From NCBI GenBank assembly GCA_041441915.1, contig JASDRS010000011.1, positions 1-64,000 on the forward strand: DNA of 64,000 nucleotides, read 5' to 3'. The first letter of the stretch is position 1. Every line of letters begins with the position of its first letter. A program made the translations under genes and the position numbers. Below are positions 43,700-52,931 of the stretch, piece by piece. The notes beneath the pieces were generated by a model, which was not told where the DNA came from, did not search any database, and saw nothing but the letters and a program-made list of their open reading frames with translations. This DNA is from UBA10365 sp041441915. Its GTDB lineage: Bacteria > Pseudomonadota > Alphaproteobacteria > Rhodobacterales > Rhodobacteraceae.

Positions 43700-44893
43700 C
43701 TAAACCTCTGCTAACATTTTTTTATTTAATTCTGCATATGTCTCTCCATCAGGCGCGTCTTCTAAATTTAAAACGGGCATGATTTTTCTCAATTGGTCGT
43801 GATGGCAACGCAGGCCATACTCTAAATCTGAGAGATAAAAACTTTCGAATGATTTTGATCGCATAGATTCATCGGACCAAATAGAAAGCTGTTGATCTTC
43901 TTGGCCCGTTTCACGATCGATACGCGCCGCCAGATATCGTGCCGCGCGCATTTCCCGGGTCTCGTCTGGGCTGCGGTACACTCTACCTGTCAACTTGGTC
44001 AGTGAAGGGGATAAGGGAAATTCATGATAAAATTGTATGGCTTCAGGAGTTGTTGCAATAACCGCATTTGGGAACATGCCATAATAGTTCCACTTATTTT
44101 TCAATCGATCTGGTAATGGTTTTGGTCCTGATGACAGCTTGATGTAATGGCGAACAGACCACAGCCGGCCAGGTTGGTCGCCAAATGTAGCCTCGGAGAA
44201 TGAAAGAGCTTCCTCGAGGCTTTTGTCATAATAGCTTCGCCCATAAAGGTCTTGCAGGCCCGGATGGGCTAAGGGTACATGATATCCTTCATTGTCGACG
44301 TCTCGCACGGATTTCCAATTGACAGGCAGGGTAGTTGACCAACTTTGGAGCGCTGCTGGCATCCAATTAGCCACTCCATAAGCCGAAAAGTCCGCGTCAA
44401 AGGCCGAAAGCCATTCGCTCACACAAGGTTGTGGACCTGGGTTGAAACGAAGAAATATAAAGCCGTGGAAAACATCCATCTCTAGTGGCTTAAGGCCAAA
44501 ATCGTCTCTATTCATTTCGCCGAACGTTTCGGGGCGAGCCGGGCCACGCAATGTTCCATCGAGATTGTATACCCAACCGTGAAATGGGCAAACAATAGCA
44601 GCTTTGCAGTTACCCTTTTTGCCTGCCACAACTCGACCGCCTCGATGACGGCAGATATTGTGGAAAGCTCGTACTGTGTTGTCTTTACCGCGCATGATTA
44701 CTGCACGTTCATTAATAAGGTCAAAGCTCAGCCAGTCGCCTATCTCAGGAATATCATTCACATGGCCAACAATTTGCCAATGCCTTAGAAAAAGCTCTTC
44801 ACATTCCAATTGATATTGTGCCTGAGAATGATAGGCCCACGCGGGCAGGCCGCGGCGATCCCATTGCTCAGGGACTGAAACAAAATGCATCAT
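43700..44893 (-). CDS. Rieske non-heme iron oxygenase, quaternary-amine type
   Basis: The 397-aa product is an oxygenase alpha subunit. The Rieske centre is CRHRGG (about 82) and CPFHGW (about 102), a C-x-H-x17-C-x2-H layout. The catalytic iron site is in the segment NEGYHVPLAH (about 200-210), with two His and, three residues before the first His, Glu instead of the Asp that links the two centres in aromatic dioxygenases. A Glu here is the mark of CntA/GbcA/choline-monooxygenase-type enzymes that hydroxylate or demethylate quaternary amines. No reductase partner gene is next to it. It is divergent from a BetI-like regulator, which supports an amine substrate. Confidence 0.88.
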   Translation of the reverse strand: MMHFVSVPEQWDRRGLPAWAYHSQAQYQLECEELFLRHWQIVGHVNDIPEIGDWLSFDLINERAVIMRGKDNTVRAFHNICRHRGGRVVAGKKGNCKAAIVCPFHGWVYNLDGTLRGPARPETFGEMNRDDFGLKPLEMDVFHGFIFLRFNPGPQPCVSEWLSAFDADFSAYGVANWMPAALQSWSTTLPVNWKSVRDVDNEGYHVPLAHPGLQDLYGRSYYDKSLEEALSFSEATFGDQPGRLWSVRHYIKLSSGPKPLPDRLKNKWNYYGMFPNAVIATTPEAIQFYHEFPLSPSLTKLTGRVYRSPDETREMRAARYLAARIDRETGQEDQQLSIWSDESMRSKSFESFYLSDLEYGLRCHHDQLRKIMPVLNLEDAPDGETYAELNKKMLAEV

Positions 44894-45259
44894 ATTTCTC
44901 CTTGGTCGAAAAGTTATATTGGTGATTTATGAAAGTCATAAGCTAAATATATTTGTTGCGTGATACTTAATAATTTTCGGGCGGATCCAGTTAATGCCTT
45001 TAGCCGCATTTTGTTGATTTTATTCATAGAATTTTAGAGAAATTGAACCAACCATGGTTGGTTTTTGTGGAATATTTGAAATTTCAAGTTCATGAATTTC
45101 ACTTTTTCATTCCTTTTGGAGTGGGTTTCTGGATGCGAATAAGGGTGTCTCATTTATACCTTCTATTATCACAAAGCTTCGCCAGGTTTTGACTGAACTG
45201 TCAATCAAAAAAATTGACATTTTTCTTAATCAACGACATGATTGCAAATCAGAGTAGGT
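44894..45259. promoter_or_regulatory. Divergent promoter region, Rieske gene / TetR gene
   Basis: The 366-base region between divergent starts has no gene and contains the 18-bp palindrome at 45046-45063. Both promoters should be here. Bases 45070-45250 are AT-rich with a smaller TTCATGAA palindrome near 45091. Confidence 0.6.
45046..45063. promoter_or_regulatory. 18-bp perfect palindrome, probable TetR/BetI operator
   Basis: AACCAACCATGGTTGGTT is a perfect 18-bp palindrome located about 155 bases before the Rieske start and 197 before the regulator start. Size, symmetry and placement between a TetR regulator and a divergent target fit a TetR-family operator. Confidence 0.7.
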
Positions 45260-45949
45260 ATGAAAAAGTTGATGATCCAATCAATTCAAAATACAAAAAT
45301 TGCGCCACGTAAGTTGTCACGGGAAGTTCGACGCCAACAATTTATCGAGGCCACAATCGACCTCTTGGCAGACAGAGGATATGCGCGCACCACCTTAACC
45401 GATGTGGCTCGACGTGCAGGTCTTTCACACGGGTTAGTTAATTTTCATTTTAAAACCAAGGAATTACTGCTGAGTGAAACCCTATCGTATCTGTCGAATG
45501 AATATCGAGAAAATTGGCAAAGTGCTTTGGAGGCTGTGCCAACCAACGCCTCCATGCAGCTTGATGCACTAATTAAAGCTGATTTTGTTCCCAGAATTTG
45601 CGAAACGCGAAAGCTAGCCGCTTGGTGCGCGTTTTGGGGGGAAGCTCAGTCCCGTCCAATGTATCAAGCCAAGTGTGGGACGAATGATGACGAATATGTT
45701 CTCATGTTAGAAAGTATTTGTACCAATTTGCTGACCGAAGGTGGCTATAGCGGAATACCTGAACGTATAGCCAGAGTAATTAGGTGTACTGTGGAAGGGG
45801 TTTGGATGGATTTGGCAACTCAAACACGGCCGTATTCAAGAGAGGAAGCAATGGGGACAGCCTATGCAAGCCTTACAGCGTTTTTTCCAAAACATTTTGA
45901 TCAATCGGGGCTGTTGATCAAAAATATGCTAAATGAAAACAGGTTATAA
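45260..45949 (+). CDS. TetR family regulator, BetI-like
   Basis: The 229-aa protein has an N-terminal TetR helix-turn-helix (about 20-65: RRQQFIEATIDLLADRGYARTTLTDV in order, then RAGLSHGLVNFHFKTKELLL) and a helical ligand domain with WCAFWGEA (about 128), the W-x-AFW signature of BetI-type repressors that sense choline or betaine-like compounds. I start at ATG 45260; another ATG lies four codons later. It is one base upstream of a methyltransferase gene and divergent from the Rieske gene. Confidence 0.9.
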   Translation: MKKLMIQSIQNTKIAPRKLSREVRRQQFIEATIDLLADRGYARTTLTDVARRAGLSHGLVNFHFKTKELLLSETLSYLSNEYRENWQSALEAVPTNASMQLDALIKADFVPRICETRKLAAWCAFWGEAQSRPMYQAKCGTNDDEYVLMLESICTNLLTEGGYSGIPERIARVIRCTVEGVWMDLATQTRPYSREEAMGTAYASLTAFFPKHFDQSGLLIKNMLNENRL

Positions 45950-45950
45950 A

Positions 45951-46727
45951 ATGACAGATATTTTATACCATGAAAAACTGGTTGCTCTTTTGGAAGAAGT
46001 TTGGGGGGCAGGATTTTTGTCCCCAGGCGGTCGGGATGAAATTTCCCGCATGGTTGGAGATGTTGATTTCCGTGGTAAGACCGTCTTAGATATAGGCTGC
46101 GGTACGGGTGGAGCCGATATTGCACTTGTTCGTGACCATGGCGCCGCTTACATCACTGGAGTTGATGTTGAAGATGGCGTCCTTGCAGCAGCTCGAAAGT
46201 GCATTTTAACTGCCGGCTGTGATCAGCACATTGGACTACTAAAAGTAGTGGCAGGATCTTTGCCTTTTCCACCCCAAAGTTTTGACATAGTTTTTTCTAA
46301 GGATTCGATTGTTCACATTCCCAACAAAAACGCCTTAATGCGGGAAGTAGTAAGAGTTCTGCGTCCTGGGGGATGGTTTGTTGCATCTGACTGGATGATA
46401 GGACACGACGGTCCAATGTCTGATGATATGCGTGAGTATGTGACTGCTGAAGGGCTTGACTTTGGAATGGGCTCACCAGCTGTTTACAAGTTGGCAATGG
46501 AGCAAGCTGGCTTTTTTCAAATTGATTTGGTCAATAGAAATGACTGGTATCATATCGTAGCAAAAAATGAATTGGCTCGAATGAAAGGCCCATGGAGGCA
46601 TCGAGTGGCTGAGACTTTGGGTGAAGAATTCGTAACACACAACATCGGGATATGGGAAAAAATGATCACAGTTCTTGCTAGTGGCGAACATTGCCCTACG
46701 CATATCCGTGGACAATGTCCTAAGTAA
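45951..46727 (+). CDS. SAM-dependent methyltransferase, phosphoethanolamine/amine N-methyltransferase-like
   Basis: The 258-aa protein has the class I SAM fold: VLDIGCGTGGADIAL (motif I, about 46-60), GVDVEDGV (acidic loop), GSLPFPPQSFDIVFSKDSIVHI (split around 95-120) and RVLRPGGWFVASDW (about 130-143). The FSKDSIVHIPNK part resembles PMT-type N-methyltransferases, which carry SRDAILHI here. I start at ATG 45951, one base after the TetR stop; an ATG six codons earlier overlaps the TetR gene. In this setting it may add a methyl group to an amine intermediate; the substrate is inferred only from context. Confidence 0.82.
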   Translation: MTDILYHEKLVALLEEVWGAGFLSPGGRDEISRMVGDVDFRGKTVLDIGCGTGGADIALVRDHGAAYITGVDVEDGVLAAARKCILTAGCDQHIGLLKVVAGSLPFPPQSFDIVFSKDSIVHIPNKNALMREVVRVLRPGGWFVASDWMIGHDGPMSDDMREYVTAEGLDFGMGSPAVYKLAMEQAGFFQIDLVNRNDWYHIVAKNELARMKGPWRHRVAETLGEEFVTHNIGIWEKMITVLASGEHCPTHIRGQCPK

Positions 46728-46863
46728 ATTTTTGCAAAAACTAATAATTTGACTGAATCAAAACTGCCTTGAATTATTACGAGGGTTTTCTAAAAACCAG
46801 TTTTAAACTAAACAACTTAGCCTCATAAAGGGCCAGCCATTTAGAGTTCAATAGGATTTTTTA

Positions 46864-48183
46864 ATGAATAGAAGCCCAGGTATTGTTGCCGGCGCCCAAA
46901 CTCCAATAATTGTGATAGGTGCCGGAATTTCGGGACTAAAAGCGGCACGCTCTTTGGTCGAGCTAGGGTATGCAGTAACCGTATTGGAAGCCCGTGACCG
47001 CATCGGTGGACGTTTGTGGACATCAAGACTTTGGCCCGATAGCCCCGCCGAAATGGGAGCAAATTGGATACACGGCATCACAGGTAATCCAATTTCAGAT
47101 TTAGCTGACAAAATCGGAGCCAAAAGGTTCCAGACTGATTATTTGAATTCCCGAATTTATGGCCCAAATGGCCAAGATCTCCAAATTGCGCCACTCATGA
47201 AGGATGCTGAGTTTCAGATAGAGGCTATCTGCAGAAAAGCCCAAGGCTTGGCTAAAGATTTTAGCTTAAAGGAGGTTATTGAGACCTCAGGCTATTGGAA
47301 AAATGCAAATGATTCTGATCGCCGCGTTTTGCGTCATGTTGTGAATGACACCACCGAGCAGGAATATGGGGCTGACTGGTCATGGAATTCTGCAAAATAT
47401 TTTGACGATCATTCCGAGTTACCGGGGGGTGATATGTGGTTTGCAAACGGGTACGAACAAATTTCTAAGTTTTTGGCTCATGGCCTAGATATCCGGTTCA
47501 ATCACGAAGTTAAACGTTTAGACCTACTAGAGGAGGGCGTTTCAATTTCTCTAACTGAGGATAATGTTATCTTCGGATCACACGCAATTGTAACAGTGCC
47601 ATTGGGCGTATTAAAAAGATCAAAAATAGAGTTTTTTCCTCCTCTTGAGTTATCCCGACGTCGGGCGATAGCAAGCCTCGAAATGGGACTTTTAAATAAA
47701 ATATGGCTACGGTTTGACAAAATATTTTGGCCAAGAGATGTAGATTGGATGCAATGGCTTTCCGATGAAGATGGCCTTTGGGCAGAGTGGATGAACTTTG
47801 CACCGTATAGTGAAGTTCCTATTTTACTCGGTTTTAATGCCGGAAAAATTGCTGCCAGGATCGAAAATATGTCTGATATAGAAACCGTTGAATCGGCAAT
47901 GCGAGCACTTCGCGAGATGTTTGGCCACGACATTCCTAGCCCTGAGGGGGTACAAATTACTCGTTGGCGCCAGGATCCTTTGAGCTTTGGCTCCTATTCT
48001 TTTAATCCCGTAGGCACGTCTTCGGCTTGTCGAGTGGATTTGGGTGGATTTGATTGGGAAGAGCGCTTGGTGTTTGCTGGAGAAGCTACATCTCCCAATT
48101 ACTTTGCAACAGTTCATGGCGCCTATCTCTCAGGCCAGGAAGTCGCTGAAAAACTAGATGATAAAATTTGCTGTCAACACTAA
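46864..48183 (+). CDS. Flavin-containing amine oxidase (polyamine/monoamine oxidase family)
   Basis: The 439-aa flavoenzyme has the FAD loop VIGAGISGLKAARSL (about 17-31), the second glycine motif EARDRIGGRLWT (about 42), ANWIHG (about 62) typical of polyamine oxidases, VTVPLGVLK (about 243) and the C-terminal FAD site LVFAGEATSPNYFATVHGAY (about 399-418). It oxidises C-N bonds of amines with release of hydrogen peroxide in known relatives. AGGA precedes the ATG. It lies 136 bases after the methyltransferase and probably belongs to the same regulon. Confidence 0.92.
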   Translation: MNRSPGIVAGAQTPIIVIGAGISGLKAARSLVELGYAVTVLEARDRIGGRLWTSRLWPDSPAEMGANWIHGITGNPISDLADKIGAKRFQTDYLNSRIYGPNGQDLQIAPLMKDAEFQIEAICRKAQGLAKDFSLKEVIETSGYWKNANDSDRRVLRHVVNDTTEQEYGADWSWNSAKYFDDHSELPGGDMWFANGYEQISKFLAHGLDIRFNHEVKRLDLLEEGVSISLTEDNVIFGSHAIVTVPLGVLKRSKIEFFPPLELSRRRAIASLEMGLLNKIWLRFDKIFWPRDVDWMQWLSDEDGLWAEWMNFAPYSEVPILLGFNAGKIAARIENMSDIETVESAMRALREMFGHDIPSPEGVQITRWRQDPLSFGSYSFNPVGTSSACRVDLGGFDWEERLVFAGEATSPNYFATVHGAYLSGQEVAEKLDDKICCQH

Positions 48184-48312
48184 ATTTCCACTCAGGGTTA
48201 TTTTAATGGGAGATTAAGTCAAAATTAACTAATTAATTCTGCTATTTCAGCAATATAATAGAAGTAATATATCACATTTGACTTAAAATGATCAGTTGAG
48301 AGTGCCTCGAGA

Positions 48313-48765
48313 TCAAGTGTTTATTTCGTAAACAATGAAATCCGTCTTTTGCGCCACTTTGTCGTAAAGTGTGCGTCCAGGATAATTGTGCTCTTCTGTG
48401 AGCCAATAGACGCTGGACGCTGAAGCTTCATGGGCTTGTTCCTGCACTGATTTTATCAATGCCCGCCCCACGCCTTGCCCTCGTAAGTTTGGGCTAACAA
48501 AAAGATCCATTAAATAGCAGGTGTTTTCTATGGTCCAAAGATTGCGATGAAATAGATAATGGGCAAGCCCGATGAGTTTGCCGTTTTGTTGCGCTATCAG
48601 GCCGTTGAACTCAGCAGGATTTTGGTCCATAATCCGCCCAAAAGCTGTTTCGACGATCGCGTCGGGCAGGGTGGTTTTGTAGAAGGCCAGATAGTCCGCC
48701 CAAAGTTTACTCCACTGAACTCGGTCTGTGAGCAAAAGTGGCCGGATGATCAGGCCCACACTCAT
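48313..48765 (-). CDS. GNAT family N-acetyltransferase
   Basis: The 150-aa protein fits a single GNAT domain, with the acetyl-CoA loop VSPNLRGQGVGRALI (about 91-105) and a C-terminal YDKVA segment. Relatives acetylate amines, amino acids or protein ends. Its ATG overlaps the aminotransferase stop as ATGA (48762-48765), so it is translated with the operon and probably acts on the same compound, for example capping a polyamine-like amine. It is the last gene of the five-gene run. Confidence 0.86.
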   Translation of the reverse strand: MSVGLIIRPLLLTDRVQWSKLWADYLAFYKTTLPDAIVETAFGRIMDQNPAEFNGLIAQQNGKLIGLAHYLFHRNLWTIENTCYLMDLFVSPNLRGQGVGRALIKSVQEQAHEASASSVYWLTEEHNYPGRTLYDKVAQKTDFIVYEINT

Positions 48766-50150
48766 GCTGTTTTTAGCACAAGTTCTGCTGACACGATTTC
48801 CAATGCTTTTTCCAAAATGTCAAACATTTCGTCGATCTGTGCACGGGTAATGATCAGGGGCGGCGAAAAGACCGCCATATTGATCAGTGGGCGCACCAGG
48901 AGGCCCATTTCTTCGCAGGCAACATCAATGCGTTCGCCAAGCGACCGCTCAGATTCCAAATCTTCGGCGCGGCATTCAATGCAGCCCAAAAGCCCCATTC
49001 CACGCGCGTCGCCCACAAGAGGGAATTTTTTTAATGCGCGTAGACGCTCTTGAAAGTGGGGAGTGATATCGCGGACATGTTGTAACAACCCTTCATTCTC
49101 AATGATTTCGATATTTTTTAGTGCCGCGGCGCAACTGACTGGATGGCCAGAATAAGTGTACCCATTAGCATAGGAAGAAGACGTCCCCAGATGACTCATT
49201 TTCTCCATCACCCGATCCGAGATGATGCATGCCCCTAGCGGCAAATAGCCGGAGGTCAGGCCCTTAGCGCAGGTGATCATATCAGGTTCTATTCCGAACA
49301 CCTCGCTTGACGCGAACCAATGCCCAAGGCGACCAAAGCCGGTGACAACCTCGTCCGAGATGTAAAGAATATCATTGCTACGGCACAGATCGAAGGTCCG
49401 CTTATGGTAGCCTGGTGCGGGCACAATCACCCCGCCTGATGCCAAAATGGGTTCCGCAATGAAGGCACCAATTTTTTCAGGGCCTAGAGTGGCAATGATC
49501 TTCTCCAAATCGGCAACTTTTTCATCACACCAGTCCTCAACGGTCATGCCGTCGGGGCGCCGATAGGGGTTTACGTCGGGCAGAAAATGTACGAGCCTCG
49601 TTTCGAAGTCAAAATGGCTTTTGTCACGCTCTTTTCCCGTAACAGAATGGGCCAGATAGGTTGACCCATGATAACCTTTTTCACGTGCCAGGATGATTTT
49701 CTTTTGCGGTTTTCCACGGCGGTTGTTCATATATTGCATCGTGCGCAGGGCCGTATCCACAGCCGTAGATCCTCCCGTTGTCAAAAACACATTGTTCAAA
49801 TCGCCTGGAGCCATTTCGGCTAGTTTTTTGCACAAAAGTACTGAAGGCTCGGTGGCCGAAGTAAAAGGAGAGCTGTAGGGTATTTTTAAAACTTGCGCTG
49901 CAATCGCATCAGCCATTTCTTTGCGGCCATAGCCGATTTGCGTACACCACATGCCGCCTGGGCCATCAAGATAGCGTTTTCCCTCAGCGTCCCAAATATA
50001 AATGCCCGCAGCAGAGCTGACCAGCATCGTTTCAGACCCGCGCCAATCATCCATCGCCGCCCATGGGTGAATCTGATGGGTACGGTCCCATTCCACCAAA
50101 GTAGCTGTATCTGGATGATTTGAGTGAGGGTTTTGTGAAAGCTGGTTCAT
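48762..50150 (-). CDS. Class III (PLP) aminotransferase, putrescine/polyamine-pyruvate type
   Basis: The 462-aa enzyme is a subgroup II aminotransferase. It has RYLDGPGGMWCTQIGYGR (about 56-73), TTGGSTAVDTALR (about 118), YHGSTYLAHSVTG (about 152), the aspartate in ISDEVVTGFGR (about 256) and the PLP lysine in CAKGLTSGYLPLGA (about 285). This pattern matches SpuC-like and omega-amino acid:pyruvate aminotransferases. I start at ATG 50150, preceded by AGGAA, rather than an upstream in-frame codon within the spacer. It lies 13 bases after the GcvT-like gene in the amine operon. Confidence 0.9.
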   Translation of the reverse strand: MNQLSQNPHSNHPDTATLVEWDRTHQIHPWAAMDDWRGSETMLVSSAAGIYIWDAEGKRYLDGPGGMWCTQIGYGRKEMADAIAAQVLKIPYSSPFTSATEPSVLLCKKLAEMAPGDLNNVFLTTGGSTAVDTALRTMQYMNNRRGKPQKKIILAREKGYHGSTYLAHSVTGKERDKSHFDFETRLVHFLPDVNPYRRPDGMTVEDWCDEKVADLEKIIATLGPEKIGAFIAEPILASGGVIVPAPGYHKRTFDLCRSNDILYISDEVVTGFGRLGHWFASSEVFGIEPDMITCAKGLTSGYLPLGACIISDRVMEKMSHLGTSSSYANGYTYSGHPVSCAAALKNIEIIENEGLLQHVRDITPHFQERLRALKKFPLVGDARGMGLLGCIECRAEDLESERSLGERIDVACEEMGLLVRPLINMAVFSPPLIITRAQIDEMFDILEKALEIVSAELVLKTA

Positions 50151-50163
50151 GAGTTTTCCTAAC

Positions 50164-51339
50164 TTAAAATGGCCGTGGGGGGGTCGCGCGTGTGCGGTCA
50201 TTGCTGAAGAACGGTTTGTCCTCAATAGTTACATGCACCAGACGCTTGTCCCATTGGCCTTCTTGATTGATGTAAATCTCGGCCCAAAGGTCATTTTGAA
50301 TTTCTCTACCATATGGGGCTTTGAATTCAGCAAGCGCGATATTGCGCTTGGTGGTGGGCGACCATACGCCTGAGGTGACATGACCGACTTCGATCTTTTT
50401 CTTATAATAGATCAAAGCACCGTCAGCAGGTTTAAAGCCGCCAATATCGATTTTGCGCAAATGGTGGCTTGGACCAGTTTGCATTTGCTGAGCAAGTGCG
50501 CGTCGGCCATTGAAATGGCCCTTGTCAAAATCAAGCATCTTCGATGCCCCAAGAGCAATCGGAGATCTACCTCGCCCGAGCCGCATAGACTGATGTACTG
50601 GTTGAAAGTCAAAGCCTACAGCCATAAAGCCCGCTTCTATACGGCAGATGTTTAAGGCTTCAAACCCAATGGCGCGGACGCCCCAATGATGCCCAGCACC
50701 CCAGAGGCGATCCCAAAGGGTCAGGGCCTTGTCGTTGGGTGTCCAGAGCTCATATCCCAAATCGCCAGTAAAGCCTGTGCGCGACACCCAAAGGTCAGGT
50801 TCTACTTCGCGCCAATCGAAAGGCTTCATATCCCCCACATCCAAGCCTGCGTCACACAGCAAGGAATAAGAGGTTGGCCCTTGCAGGGACAGGGCTGCAA
50901 CCACATGGCTTTCATCTTCGATTATCACGTCAAAACCCCAGGCCGTGTCAATGAGCCAAGTAAGCATGGATTCTTGGCAGCAAAGCCGAAAGTCGGAAGA
51001 ATTATAGCGAAACAGTGTGCCGTCATCGATAAGACTTCCCTCTTCGTCGCACCAAAGCACATAGCTCACACGACCGTCGCGGATTTTATTAATGTCGCGG
51101 GTGACCAAGCGATTAACCACTTGCAAAGCATCGTTACCCTTAATGCGATATTTGTGCATGGGGCTAATGTCAAAAAGCGTAGTTTGATTGCGGATCGCAA
51201 AATATTCGAATTCCAGTGTGTCCATTACCCCTGCTGAAATATAGCCAGCCCAATTGGTCCAGTGCTTGGCTCGGCTTAAGGGCTCTAATCTGGTATGAAA
51301 GGGGGTCTCGACTAGCCCGATGGGAACATGTTTGGTCAT
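50164..51339 (-). CDS. GcvT-like aminomethyltransferase family protein
   Basis: The 391-aa protein has the two-domain GcvT/YgfZ fold that binds tetrahydrofolate. Visible are DISPMHKYRIKG (about 58), the folate-side acidic loop EGSLIDDGTLFRY (about 99-111), RTGFTGDLGYELW (about 188-200) and GFEALNICRIEAGF (about 220). Members outside the glycine cleavage system remove methyl groups from betaines, DMSP or methylated glycines. No GcvH/GcvP gene is near, so a demethylase role is more likely than glycine cleavage. It overlaps the flanking flavoprotein gene by four bases. Confidence 0.86.
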   Translation of the reverse strand: MTKHVPIGLVETPFHTRLEPLSRAKHWTNWAGYISAGVMDTLEFEYFAIRNQTTLFDISPMHKYRIKGNDALQVVNRLVTRDINKIRDGRVSYVLWCDEEGSLIDDGTLFRYNSSDFRLCCQESMLTWLIDTAWGFDVIIEDESHVVAALSLQGPTSYSLLCDAGLDVGDMKPFDWREVEPDLWVSRTGFTGDLGYELWTPNDKALTLWDRLWGAGHHWGVRAIGFEALNICRIEAGFMAVGFDFQPVHQSMRLGRGRSPIALGASKMLDFDKGHFNGRRALAQQMQTGPSHHLRKIDIGGFKPADGALIYYKKKIEVGHVTSGVWSPTTKRNIALAEFKAPYGREIQNDLWAEIYINQEGQWDKRLVHVTIEDKPFFSNDRTRATPPRPF

Positions 51340-52931
51340 TTTAAAACCCCGTCTTTCATCACTTGCAGCGCGGCATTACGCCCTGCGGCCCCCATGACAT
51401 CGCCGCCTGGATGCGCACTTGCACCGCAAAGGTAATACCCCTCGGGCCCAAAGCGGTAATGGGCCAATTGGTTGGCAGGTCGGTTGGTCAATATTTGATC
51501 AATCCCCATTTCGCCGTGGTGCCAATGGCCACCTGGTGCGCCTGAAAGCGCTTCGATATCTTTGGGCGAAAGAACTTGAGAGTTCAGCACTAATGATCCA
51601 AGGTTGGGCGCGTATTTTTCCAATGTTTTTATGGTAATTTGTGCCAGATGTTCATGTGCTGTATCCGTCCATCCACCCACCAAATTATGCGGAACAAAGC
51701 TTACAATGGCGGATAGAATATGTTTGCCATCGGCCGTGATTGTTGGATCGCTCAAAGTAGGAACCACCGCTTCGATCACAGGATTTTCCGTTAATTCGCC
51801 ATATTTTACTGGATTAAAAGCGCGTTCAACATAGGTGGCGCTGGGGGCAATAATCAGACGCGCGGCGGTCAGGTCGCTGCTCAAACCCGAGATGGTGGGA
51901 GCTCGGCTCAGTACCAGATTGACCTTTGCAGTGGTACCTTTGGCGCGGTGATTGCGTAAGCGGCGCGTGGCTTCAACGTCGTAATTCTGAACCCCAGCCA
52001 GCATCATGGTCGATTTGGGCCCTAAGTTTGAAAGCACAGCTCTGGCGGTGATCACTTCGCCCGTTGAAAGTTCGATCCCCGTTGCGCGGTCACCATCCAC
52101 GAGCACTTTGGCTACTTTAGCTTGGGTGCGAATTTTAACGCCAGCCCCAACAGCAGCTGCACTAAATGCTTGAGCAACGGCCCCCATGCCCCCTTTGGGC
52201 AAGGTGACATGTCCGCCATTACCCAACCGATACATCAGAGTGAAAACTGTTCCCGGCGCGCGTGGGCCTGCATAGGCACCCCGCACGGCATCCGCGGCCA
52301 AGGCTCCCGAAAGCGGGGAATCCGCTAGATCATCAAGCAAATGATCGAAGATATTGGACAAAAGCACCCGCAAAAATTCGCGCATGTTCTTTTTGCCCAT
52401 CAGTTTTAAATTTAGGCCAATCTTGGCCAGGGCCGTAGCTTCGCCCAAGTCGGCAAGGCTACCTATGCCCCCCTCAATAAAAGGTGGTGTTCTTGTTGAT
52501 AGTTGTCCCAGTAATTCTGCAAATTTTATCAAACGCGTATTGATTTCACTAAATTTAGTCGCCTCTGGATGAGCGGTGCCGTTCGTATATTGGGCCTGGC
52601 CACTTTTAATCACAATATGGGCCCCATCTTCTGCCAAGGACACGGTGGGCAGGCTTATCGTGTCAAGTGGAGCCACTTTGGTGCCAATGCCTAATTCTTT
52701 GGCCACGGTGGAGTTTAAATTATAAAGTAAGTGGGAGACTTCGGGCGCAAATACGCCCTTGGAAAGTTCGATGTTTTTGGCCATACCGCCCACCGCTTCA
52801 TGCTGTTCAAGCACCAAAACTGAATGACCTTTGCGCGACAATGTGGTGGCAGCCGCAAGCCCATTATGGCCCGCGCCAATAACTATTGCATCATATGTCG
52901 AACGGAGCATCACGTTTTCTTTAGCTTGCAT
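51336..52931 (-). CDS. FAD-dependent oxidoreductase, PYROXD2/phytoene desaturase-like (1)
   Basis: The 531-aa flavoprotein has the N-terminal dinucleotide loop VIGAGHNGLAAATTL (about 17-31), the second motif LVLEQHEAVGGMA and the C-terminal FAD block YLCGASAHPGGDVMGAAGRN (about 498-517). It belongs to the PYROXD2-like branch, not to true carotenoid desaturases; no other carotenoid gene is nearby. The start overlaps the previous gene by 11 bases. In this operon a C-N or C-C oxidation of an amine intermediate is the likeliest role. Confidence 0.88.
   Translation of the reverse strand: MQAKENVMLRSTYDAIVIGAGHNGLAAATTLSRKGHSVLVLEQHEAVGGMAKNIELSKGVFAPEVSHLLYNLNSTVAKELGIGTKVAPLDTISLPTVSLAEDGAHIVIKSGQAQYTNGTAHPEATKFSEINTRLIKFAELLGQLSTRTPPFIEGGIGSLADLGEATALAKIGLNLKLMGKKNMREFLRVLLSNIFDHLLDDLADSPLSGALAADAVRGAYAGPRAPGTVFTLMYRLGNGGHVTLPKGGMGAVAQAFSAAAVGAGVKIRTQAKVAKVLVDGDRATGIELSTGEVITARAVLSNLGPKSTMMLAGVQNYDVEATRRLRNHRAKGTTAKVNLVLSRAPTISGLSSDLTAARLIIAPSATYVERAFNPVKYGELTENPVIEAVVPTLSDPTITADGKHILSAIVSFVPHNLVGGWTDTAHEHLAQITIKTLEKYAPNLGSLVLNSQVLSPKDIEALSGAPGGHWHHGEMGIDQILTNRPANQLAHYRFGPEGYYLCGASAHPGGDVMGAAGRNAALQVMKDGVLK

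Noticed and set aside
50164..51339. DMSP demethylase DmdA
   Set aside because: It is in the same GcvT superfamily, but I do not see the DmdA-type N terminus and the neighbours are amine genes rather than dmdBC or acryloyl-CoA genes; the general family call is safer.
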